From Panulirus ornatus (taxonomy: Eukaryota; Arthropoda; Malacostraca; Decapoda; Palinuridae): a stretch of 64,000 bases of DNA. How positions within the stretch are numbered: the first letter of the stretch is position 1; each line of letters opens with the position of its first letter. Below are positions 11,665 to 21,239 of this stretch, piece after piece. The DNA is taken from NCBI RefSeq assembly GCF_036320965.1, contig NC_092261.1:16908146-16972145 (forward strand). Direction: 5' to 3'. A model generated the notes under the pieces. That model saw only the letters and a list, made by a program, of their open reading frames with translations, had not been told where the DNA came from and ran no database searches. A program made the translations under genes and the position numbers.

Positions 11665-12762
11665 TAAAGAATCATAGCGTTCAAACCAACGAACATAGCG
11701 GGGCCTTGCCAGGAACAGTAATCCTAAGTATTGGATACGCTGAGTTAAGCTCAAGTAAGACTGTTTACCAAACAAAAGGTACAGATGGACTGCCATATTG
11801 CTAAAGTGTGACTTACCGAAAAGATGAATAAACACTACAACAACAGGCAACACAAGACATGAAAATCACAACGTAGGAACACAGCCATCAGCGAACTCGA
11901 AACAGAAGATTACACGATCATACGCAGTGTCACTGCGCATGTAGCTGTCACTACTGCCACCGTATGGCCTAAGTCATAATTCATGGTTTTAACCTTTTCT
12001 ATAACTTCGAGTCTAGAATATGAATACTAATAACTACTGCTTTCTGATGACGATGGCTTCCAATGCTTTGTAACAGCTTGAAGGAATTCAAGCGTTTAAG
12101 ACCAATGCAGAAACCAGACCCCTACCGTAGAATCTTCACTAGAAATCGTAGAAAGCTAACGGATATCTATGAAGAAGGCAGGAAGCAGGGTGGAGCAAAT
12201 TCCGTCAGCCTTGTCTCGATTATGAGCTAGACAAATGCACTTGGAACAATACTGCCACTTAACATTAGTAATAGGTAGACCAAATGAGTCTGTTGTTCAA
12301 GCTTTCAGAAGTGGGTGTCTACCAATCTTCGGACGTGCGGAAGCGATGCTCCAGGGAAAAGCCAAGTTTTAGAACTCACCCAAACGTTGCACTTCGCCAG
12401 CAGCGAAACATGGACCGCCGGTGTGCATCTATGTTACTCTTTGGGGCTGGCTTCACTCAACTTCTCTCCTGAGACTGTGTTTAAAGGGCGAAGAAATCAC
12501 TTCAAAGAACCACCAACAATAGTCAAAGAGATCTACTGAATGCAAACTCCATCATGAACCTGCCCTAAGCACACGAAAACACAACACTGGACTGCACGAA
12601 AAACACTTCATTGGTATAATAACATATGGGGCTACCAGATGCAACCCCAAGAACATTTAAGAATTTGATGAACATAATTAAAACCAAATTTTTAAACGAG
12701 TGAAAAAGCCGAAAACATCAATGGATAAACTAAGTAAAAGAAATTGAAAAATAAAGAATTGG
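11665..12762 (-). promoter_or_regulatory. Repeat unit 4 with intact splice donor and CGCAGTG palindrome
   Basis: On the minus strand this unit has the palindrome CGCAGTG-T-CACTGCG near 11923-11937, next to TGCGCAT. About 110 bases of inter-unit conserved sequence follow, then TTTTCG|GTAAGTC, whose GTAAGT is the reverse complement of 11811-11816. The order resembles a GC-box/NRF1-type promoter, an untranslated first exon and an intron start pointing left. The minus frame at 11635-11853 crosses the donor and is not conserved in other units. Confidence 0.4.
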
Positions 12763-13919
12763 AACATGACGTTCCAATGAAAACAACAATGGCGGACACC
12801 TACCATGGAGCTGTGATCAGAGATTATGACAGGCTGATTAAAAGCTCAGGGAAGACCGACTGCCACGTAAAAGCAACAGAGACATTGCTTTGGTGCTAAC
12901 TAAAGTATCACTTACTGAGAGGATGGGTAGACACTACAACAGCAGGCAGAACAGACTTGAAAAACACTGAGCGTAATATCACAATCATCGGTGGAGTTGG
13001 AACAGCAACGATTGCGCATTTCACTGCGCATGTCATGGCCACCACAGCAAGGGAGCAGTGGGGACCTGCCTGACTTCTGTCCTTGCGTATGTTTCTCCTT
13101 GAAAATTTCTATTTCCATTACGCTAAATTCTACTTTATATATGGAAAGTTATATTAGAGAGTCTTGAATTTAACGATGTTTTATTGGTTCTAATAACTAT
13201 GAAAACTTGCCGTTTTGAACCAGTCTGAGAGAACTCAAGCGTGTTACCCAACTAAGGCCGTCGAGCACCTAAAATTGGCAAATCATAGAACAGCACAGAA
13301 CCCAACATTTACCAGAATTTGCAAAGCCGAATTCAAATTTGGTCTTGGAGGCCAAGCAGGACGACAGGGTTAGAATTCCATTATCTATATCTAACTATGA
13401 ACTAGAGAAAAAACACTTCCGCTTAACACAGGTTACCGGCAAACATGAAAAGGGCTTGTTGTTTGGGCTCTCACAAGTGGCTGACTACCAATTTTGGCCA
13501 CTGCCGAGTACAAATTAGAGCGGTAGAACCAAGATTCAGATCCCACGAACCAATGAAGTTCGCTGGCAATGAAGCAAAGCTGTTCACTCCTGTGCTACTA
13601 CTGCAGAGCTGTCTCACTAACAATATTCAGAGTGAAACACTGAAGGTAAACTTTAACCTGATCCCAGCCCTGAGCACACGGAAACATAAGGCATTGCATT
13701 AAGTTTAAAAAACACTTCCTCTGTAAACACTTCAGAGTGAAAAACACCCCTATAAACACTTTCTACACTTAAAAAACAATGAACATACAAGACTACCAGA
13801 AACAGCACTTCACATATATTCATGACTAACAAATATACGACACCAAATCTAAATGCATGTAAATAATCAGAAGAAAGCAGTGAAGGTTGACCGAAAACAG
13901 AAAAGCTGAAAGAGAATTG
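12763..13919 (-). promoter_or_regulatory. Repeat unit 5 with intact splice donor
   Basis: This unit is equivalent to unit 1 within the duplication, but complete. It has two TGCGCA boxes near 13013-13032, an adjoining CATGTCATGGCC, the conserved exon-like segment, and minus-strand CTCA|GTAAGTG with GTAAGT equal to the reverse complement of 12910-12915. The block at 13465-13610 matches 968-1110 closely. Confidence 0.4.
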
Positions 13920-14350
13920 ATCATGGCATTCAAAACGAAACAATAATGGTATCCTAACTAGCAGTGTAATCCTTCCGACGTACTGATACGCGGAATAAAT
14001 GCTTAAGGAAGGCCACTTTTCAAGGAAAATGCACAGAAACATTGCCATGGTGCTAAGCAAAGTCAGAGATGCCGAAAACACGATAGACACTACGACATCA
14101 GGCAACACAGACTTGAAACACAGAGCGTAAGAACACATTAGTCTTGGGAGGCGAAACAAAGACTAAAAATGACGACCGTGCTCAGCGAGAGAGATACAAA
14201 GAAGAGCAATTTAAGACTTTGACATACTAATTTTTGTGATGCTCGCAGTAACGCCATCTGGAGGGGCGACTTCAGAACTATTAGAAAACGAGAAACAAAC
14301 CTCAACTACCCGAGAAAAGGGAAATGTAAAAGTAAGTTCAAGATATTCAA
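13920..14350 (-). repeat. Repeat unit 6 (donor lost)
   Basis: This unit is the arm-B counterpart of unit 2. The splice donor is mutated: TTTTCG is followed by GCATCT instead of GTAAGT (plus strand near 14070). The minus-strand frame at 13653-14159 (168 codons) spans this and unit 5 without similarity to any known family. It is the largest frame in this part of the window, but the aligned segment of unit 2 does not keep it, so I do not call a gene. Confidence 0.55.
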
Positions 14351-15638
14351 ATCTGCCGTAATTTCTACTGAGAATAAAGTCCTTTGTTCTATTTTGTGTG
14401 GTATAAATATTATGTTTTACTTTAGCAATGCAAAAACTAATATAAACTGACACTTCGTTAAATGACAATTTTCTTCATGGTTCAAGAACCATACATCTTT
14501 TTCTTTTCTTGCTGGTGCTGATATGAAATGGTAATGATGTATATATGATCTGTGCTGGTAATTTATCGAAATATAGGATTTCCTCAATACTCTCTCGTTT
14601 CACTTCATTCTTAAATGTTGTGATATAAGGAAACATATGATCGTGTGATATTCATTTGGTGCTATACAGTATTGATAGATATACATCAGAACATTTTTTC
14701 TCCACCTTATGGTAGGGTAGAGTGTATGAACATTCATACTAACATGCTTGCTGTAATACAAAATACGATATCAAAGTATAAGTGTCTGACATGCTTGCAT
14801 ATTGACACTGACATGCAAACACAAGCAGTCATGAATCTGCTCAAGATATAAACACAGACACTAACATATTATGGTATTTAAAGAATTCAATAGTGTATTG
14901 CACATGGATGTAAAATAAGCAATTCTTACAAATCAAGATAATTCTTTCAAAGCATAACAACCTGATATGCAAAGAGTATTTCTATCTACATGGAAATGCA
15001 ATGTCATACTCATTGAAAATGAAAAGAAAGGACAGTAATACGCAGAGTCAGTTAATACCTTATAAACATTTTGTTTAAGCGAGATACAGGAATATACACA
15101 CAGTCAAAGATGAAACAAGAGAACATGTATGTTAGTTTAAAGCAGAAAATGAGGTAAATTAATCTCATATAATCTGCCTGACACTTAAGTAAATGAATAA
15201 AATTATTTCCAAATACAAAACCTGTTAATAACATCTAAAACGTTTCCTAAATTGATATGGAAACCACGCAAATGAGACCCATATGGGAATGAAAAATATA
15301 TCAAGCCACTGCTTGTAAACCTAACCTAGGATTTTGAATTGTTGAGAACATACGGAAATTATTTCAATTTTCTTTTGTATCTGCAAAATGTTCAAGCTTC
15401 TGTATTTCTCTTCGATGTTATATCCTCATTCTAATCTAAATCAACTTGCTTTGTACTGTTGGAATACAAAGATCTTTGTGTTTACATATTTCATTTTGCA
15501 AAAATTTCATAAACATTGGCACAAAGTATCCCTCTTATAACCACTGTTTCGTTATCGTACCGAAATATTTGCTTCTAATTTCTTCATATATCATTTTTGC
15601 TTTTTTTTTTGTACAGCAATTGTAACAAAGTTACCCAT

Positions 15639-15648
<10 letters not shown>
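14351..15648. other. AT-rich noncoding part of duplication arm B
   Basis: This stretch aligns with 1861-3180. No gene, RNA or mobile element is recognised. Confidence 0.6.
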
Positions 15649-15670
<22 letters not shown>

Positions 15671-15822
15671 GGGAGCGGGGGGTTGGAAATCCTCCCCTCC
15701 CATTTTTTGATTTCCAAAACAAGGAACAGAAAAGGGGACCAAGTGAGGATATTTCCTCTAAAGCTCAGTCCTCTTTTCCTACCGCTACCTCGCTAATGCA
15801 GGAAACGGCTAATTTGTATTTG

Positions 15823-15885
<63 letters not shown>
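15649..15885 (+). mobile_element. Short LINE-tailed element SE1, (TA)n flanked
   Basis: This is a short non-autonomous element lying between (TA)n at 15650-15670 and 15823-15885. In order it shows GGAGCGGGGGG, a GGAAATCCTCCCC-like block, a CCAAAACAAGGAACAGA block, GGTGAGGATATT-like sequence, and the tail CGCTACCTCGCTAATGCAGG. The tail matches the 3' end of the RTE elements of this window. Arm A at about 3165-3240 shows the unoccupied site. Confidence 0.8.
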
Positions 15886-15887
<2 letters not shown>

Positions 15888-17024
15888 TTAATTTTGTGCT
15901 GAAGGCTTGTGGAACAATGTTCTTTAAATATTCATTTTATGTGTATACATCCAAGTGCTGCTGTGGTACGGCTAAGGATCTGAGCAGCAAGGTGTATACA
16001 TAACACAGCTGATATCAATTATGGAAATAGTTTACAATTATTCCACACGATATCCCCATTATGTACGCATGGTTACTCCTATCATTATGGATTTGTCCAC
16101 GTAAGCAGATACACTTCATCATTCGTCATCAGTAAAGTTAGCCTATAATCACATTAATTTCTTTCATCTACTGATGACTCTTCGTTCGTATGACACTGCT
16201 CCGTGGCCATGTGTTGGCGAGAGGTTCGGCTGTTTAATAAAAAACAATAAGACATGTAATTAAACACAATTAACGGTTAAGATATTTTATTGTAATCGTT
16301 ATCACTAGTCAATTTTTCCATACAGCTGGAACGACAAACAAAAATGTTGGTGGCCGCTATTTAACTCATAATTGGGCATGAACAACCCTCCATGATAGCG
16401 TGAATGAATTATTAATACACAAATTATAAATACACATAAATTATAAATACATATATTTTCCTCTACATATCTTACAAGTATACATTATCTTGTGCAAATT
16501 ATTAACACTATTGTTTATCAAGCAATAATAAATCTATCAATTTATAAAGACATATGAAACCTATTTTCTAGGTACAATTTAATAACCAGTCCAGCCTGCA
16601 GAGTTCCGGATGGGCGTGGACGTGGTTCAGTAGATGATGGCTAGTCATCTCGTCTCCTGGTTGCGAGGTGTACACCATTTCTGGCCAGACATGTTCAATG
16701 ACAATTAGGTCCGCTCCTTTACCGGCCTAGTCTAGGACCTGCAAGGTGTCTTGTTCCTAAGGACCAGCGTTGAACGACACGAGCAGTGTGGGCGGGGCAC
16801 CTGGCGTTAACGGAAATGACAAGACCTGGCAGGAAGGTAGGGGTAAATCCCTTGCCTGCAGAGACGGCAAGAAACGCTCCTCCAGCAGTTACTGCAACAG
16901 TCGTTGCAGTAAAGCAGCCTCTAATGTTGAAAACGTCACCAGGGCCATTGTAATGTCACTTTCCTCTGGATGCATCAGGTAACGGCGAGGTGAACGAGCC
17001 TCCTTCCTCATGTTGGCTCTGTAT
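15886..17024. other. Noncoding part of duplication arm B
   Basis: This stretch aligns with 3240-4520. The plus frame at 16770-16982 and minus frame at 16889-17122 are not preserved in arm A. No gene is called. Confidence 0.5.
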
Positions 17025-17212
17025 ATATATGTATTTGCCATTTCCCGCGTTAGCGAGGTAGCGTAAAGAACAGAGGTAGCGTAAAGAACAGAGTACCGAC
17101 TCTTAAGAGAGAATATCCTCACTTGGCCCCCTTCTTTATTCCTCTTTTGGAAAAGTAAGAAAAAAAAAAAGAAAAGGGAGGGGATGATTTCTAGCCCCCG
17201 CTCCCATAATGT
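17025..17212 (-). mobile_element. Short LINE-tailed element SE2
   Basis: The element is inverted relative to SE1. It opens with a short TATATATATG, then TTTCCCGCGTTAGCGAGG, an internal direct duplication of the segment GAGGTAGCGTAAAGAACA, a CCTCACTTGGCCCC block, an A-rich run and GGGGATGATTTCTAGCCCCC. The duplicated arm at 4515-4545 lacks it, which gives an empty-site comparison. Confidence 0.8.
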
Positions 17213-18089
17213 GAAACATTGACATTAACTTTCATTGTAGTGGTTCGGCATGATTTTCATCATTCGTAGTGTATAAACAGTTATCCGCATGAATTTCTTA
17301 TTATCATACCTATGACGTTCTAAGTCTTTGAACAACAATTCATTAACATCATACCGGATACAGTTCCACTTCCAGCAATGAACCTAGCCATGCGAGTTGG
17401 ATAAACACTTCTCCGTGAACACTGCTCCAGACCAGAATCTACGACACTTCGCTCGGAATGTGTTCAATCCTCATGAGGGTTTCTGTGGTGTGTTCCTTTG
17501 TCGTGCAAAATTCGCCTACCGCTCAACGGGGAGACGTCTTCTGCCCATCACGTTCGCTGGAGGGGGTTGCCTCTATCGCTCATGCTCTCTCTGCCAACAA
17601 TAAAAGACAACCATATCCAAAAAGAATGGACACACTCGGTTGCCTAAATTGAAAATTTCAATTTCAGTTATCAACTTTCGATCGATACAAGTCTAATTTC
17701 ATTAACTTACGTAATCTACATATCTTTAATATGAAAATGTGGTTACAATAATGATTATGATATAATCATATATTGCCTACTACATTATCAAAACTTAGCC
17801 ATACCCATATATAATTACCTGTGAACAGAGATGTTTGATTTGGCTGCTAAGAAACTCTGATGCAGGTATCCCATTCTCTATGCATCTTTCATCATTGCTG
17901 CCATGTTCCACTCCTTTTCAGACACTTATGACTCACATTAAATCATTAAGGCTACCGCTCTCCATCCATCTTCTATTCCACTTCATGGTGTTTGAGACAG
18001 GGCAACTTCATGTGCGATGCCCCGTATGGAGAACGCATTACTAAGGTGAGTGATCATGCTATCTCTGTGCACCAACCTCTCGTCTCTCC
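17213..18089. other. Noncoding part of duplication arm B
   Basis: This stretch aligns with 4540-5520. A stretch around 17460-17650 retains similarity to 4830-5060, but neither strand preserves a frame across both arms. Confidence 0.5.
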
Positions 18090-18345
18090 TCATCGTGATC
18101 CAGTAGACGAGCTACCGTTCCCCGGCCAGCCGACCCTAGACTACCTCACCCCTAACTCATTGCAGTAGCCACCACTCGCCGGCCATTTCTGGGCCACCTC
18201 ACCGTGACCCAGTATAGTAGCCACCGCTTCGCGACTGACCGAACCTATCCAACCATGATCCAGTACAGTTGACTCCATTCACCGGCCTATTCTGGCCTCT
18301 CTCTCCTGATCAAGTGCAGTAGCTCACCGCCCAGCCGACCGTAAC
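18090..18345 (+). repeat. Contracted remnant of the 113-bp minisatellite
   Basis: The sequence after CATCGTGATCCAGTAGACGAG is one unit of the type expanded at 5640-6620. It is followed by the diverged 3' flank (CAGTAGCCACCACTCGCCGG and onward) that also follows the array in arm A. The array is therefore about five times longer in one arm than in the other. Confidence 0.8.
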
Positions 18346-19980
18346 CTATGAAAATCTTCCCTAATCTCCCCAGAAGCAGACAATTATAATGAAAATGTAC
18401 CATTAATATTGTTGTTTGCTGGTGTAGGAACGCATGAAGTGGACACGTATAGGGGAAGTTGGGTAGTGGGGGCGAACTCTTACCACAGTTTCTAATTTCT
18501 TTCATTGGCAACATGAGGCTTTAAAAGGACCGGTGGTCTGTTACTGTTTGTATATTGCAAATTAAAAAAAAAAAACGTCATTCAAATGAGCTAAACTACT
18601 AATTTACCAAAACCATGTTAACTCATTATGTCTATGTCAGGGTTATCCGTTCCAGGATGAACAATTATAAGTTGTCACCAGAGTGAATAGCAACATACTT
18701 CGAAGTCTCTGTCTACCGAGTTCATATGTTCTCTACATTTTCTAGCTGTGGCAATTACATTAAGAGTTGTCAAAACCTCTAAGTACACCTAACTATAGTT
18801 CACCACTCACTCTACGTTGATTACAGCAATTTATGTCCAAATGTTACTCATACCTAGCTAGAAATATGACCTCTGTTTATCAATCAATTCCGAGCCGGGG
18901 GCACGAAGCTGGCTGTTAGCTACCAAGCCGGCGACCAGTCACCTGTGGTCACACATCACTGATGTCAGAAACCTACGTTTTACCTCCGAGTGTCTCAGTG
19001 ATCAGTACCTCAACTCTTCTCAAGTCCCTCGAAGCCTCCACCACTCCACTTCCCGAAACCCTTAACGCGATACTGTCACTCAACACAACAACCCAGGAAA
19101 TGAACGTATGAACCAGAAACATAGTAATCTTCGGTTCCGGAATGAACGCGCTCGTCCGCCATCTCGAAGCAGAAGCAGGGCTTCATTGTATCGCAAGGCG
19201 TTGTCTCTATCCAATGAAATGACTTGCAAGGCCTTTTATAGTTTTGTAACTTGAGTTTTTGACTATATGCTTACCAATGTTCCATGTACTTGTGCTACAT
19301 GCGTATGTCAATAAAAAGTTATGCAGGAAAATGACTTTTGTTATATAATAAATCTATATTTTGAGCGTGAGTCCGTCCAAGTCACAGCCACTGTAACAAT
19401 ACGTAATCAGACATCGTTCACTTTTATAATTCGTTCCGACTCTTCTGACGTCAGTCAATATCTAATTAATGTTGTACTCGTTTGTCTTTCTATGGTAAAC
19501 CACGAGTGGGACAAAATGTGATCTTAAGAACACATTTTGTCTTTGACGATGGAAATAAAATTACATTTTTATCTCCTTTATTGATGGAACATCTCTGAAG
19601 ACGGCCGTAGCCAGGACTACCAAACTATATAACTGTTACCACACTCAACACAGAAAATGGAATTGCGCCGATGGTTTTCAATAACCCCATATATTCTTAT
19701 TGTACTTCCCTAACGTGTAACAATAAGTGGACACAGAACCAACGGAAAGGTGTTAACAGACTAGACTAAAACATGTGCAATATACTCGTCTTGCTTTTAA
19801 TGTGAGGTATTTCCTAAAAACAACTTTTGTCAACGGGAATTTTCTATGGTGTCCGAGGCAGCAGGGGTACATGAATGCCTGGCATCTTATTAACGAGTGT
19901 ATAGATTTATCCATTTCATTTATCATACTTGATTGCCATTTAAAGCATCAGCGAGATAGTGCTAAGAAACAGACGAAGAA
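18346..19980. other. Noncoding end of duplication arm B
   Basis: This stretch aligns with 6600-8110 up to about 19855. The remainder to 19980 is unrecognised. The position equivalent to the candidate exon at 7264 lacks both TATA box and start codon. Confidence 0.5.
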
Positions 19981-19984
19981 CGAC

Positions 19985-20858
19985 CCATATGCACATACAT
20001 AATGTGTAATGCACCGAAACCACAGCTCTCTATCCACATCCAGGCCCCACATACCTCTCCATTGTTTACCCCAGACGTTTCACATGCCCTGGTTCAGTCC
20101 ACTGACAGCATGTCGACCCCGGTATACTCCATCGTTCCAATTCACTCTATTTCTTGCAAGCCTTTCACCCTCCTGTATGTTTAGGTCCCGATCGCTCAAA
20201 ACCTTTTTCAATTAATCCTTCCACCTCCAATTTGGTCTCCCGCTTCTCCTTGTTCCCTCCACCTCTGATACATAAATCTTCTTTGTCAACCTCTCCTCAC
20301 TCATTCTCTCCATATGTCCAAACCATTTCAACACACCATCTTCTGCTCTCAACCACACGCTTTTCATTTCCACACAACTCTTTTACCCTTTCATTACTTA
20401 CTCGACCAAACCATTTCACAACACAAAGCGTCCTTAAACATTTCACTTCCAACACATTCAACTTCCTCCGTACAATCTTATCTACAGCCCATGCCTTGCA
20501 ACCTTGTAATATTGTTGGAACCACTGTTCCTTCAAACATATCCAATTTTGCTCTCCGAGATAACGTTCTCTCCTTCCACACTTTTTCATCGCTCCCAGAA
20601 CCTCCTCTTCCTCCCCCGAAACTCCCCCCCCCCCCCCCTCATCCCACTCTGTGACTCACTTCCTCTTCCATGGTACCATTCGCTGCTAAGTCCATTCCCA
20701 GATATCTAAAACACTTCACTTCCTCCAATCTTTCTCCATTCAGACTTACGTCCCAACTAATTTGTCCCTCAACCCAGCTGAGCCTAATAACCTTGCTCTT
20801 ATTCACATTTACTCTCAACTTTCTCCTTTCATATACTTTTCCAAACTCAGTCACCTAA
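19985..20858 (-). pseudogene. RTE-like reverse transcriptase remnant, copy A
   Basis: The minus strand encodes C-terminal RT and connection-domain sequence in at least two frames. Residues such as RRKLRVNVNKSKVIRLSW and VKCFRYLGMDLAANGT lie at 20639-20854. RTLSRRAKLDMFEGTVVPT and KCLRTLCVVKWFGRVSN lie at 20297-20581. The RT catalytic motif is absent because the copy is 5' truncated at 20858, where it abuts a SINE. Divergence from the other copies is the highest in the window, with frameshifts and a C-run at 20626-20638. Confidence 0.85.
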
Positions 20859-21005
20859 GCCATATACCTATTTTATCGACCAGCCTCTATGGAGGGTTGA
20901 ACAGCTGGCTTGAATGTGGATCGGCTGCCATGACCAGGATTCAAACAGATGCGGACTCGACTTGAGCGTCCCGTGAGCGAGGCTAACCGAGACACGAGGA
21001 AGGTC
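20859..21005 (-). mobile_element. tRNA-derived SINE, family 2, antisense
   Basis: Read on the minus strand, a box-A-like CTCGGTTAGCCTCGC is followed by a box-B-like GTTTGAATCC (plus 20937-20946). Then come the family-specific CAGCTGTTCAACCC, GGTCGATAAAAT and GG(T/A)TATGGCTTAG segments, shared with copies near 27100, 40850, 46800 and 57400. Its 3' end joins the RTE remnant at 20858. Confidence 0.75.
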
Positions 21006-21239
21006 CATAAGGTGGGGCATATGTTGATGTTCAGGTGGGAATATCATATCCTGCCCATATGAATATAGATCCTTCCATTTTACAAAACTGGGTACTTTTG
21101 TCTTTATATTTGAATTAGATAACTGCATTATCATATGTTTCCTTCCCTAAGCCTGGAACGTCAATAATGAAAGCACTTATGATTCTTGATGTACGAATGG
21201 CATTTTATGCTTTGTTTCTGGATACGATACGATTTAAGA

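Larger units (their letters stand above)
12528..19855 (+). repeat. Ancient direct segmental duplication, arm B
   Basis: This arm is the counterpart of 60-8115 in the same orientation. It differs by insertion of short elements at 15649-15885 and 17025-17212, by contraction of the 113-bp minisatellite to a remnant at 18090-18345, and by loss of the TATA box and ATG corresponding to 7178 and 7264. The insertions must post-date the duplication, because arm A shows the uninterrupted site in both cases. Confidence 0.85.

Noticed and set aside
13653..14159. 168-codon minus-strand frame as a membrane protein gene
   Set aside because: The hydrophobic composition comes from the AT-rich antisense. The frame is not maintained in paralogous units 1-2 and crosses the splice-like site position.
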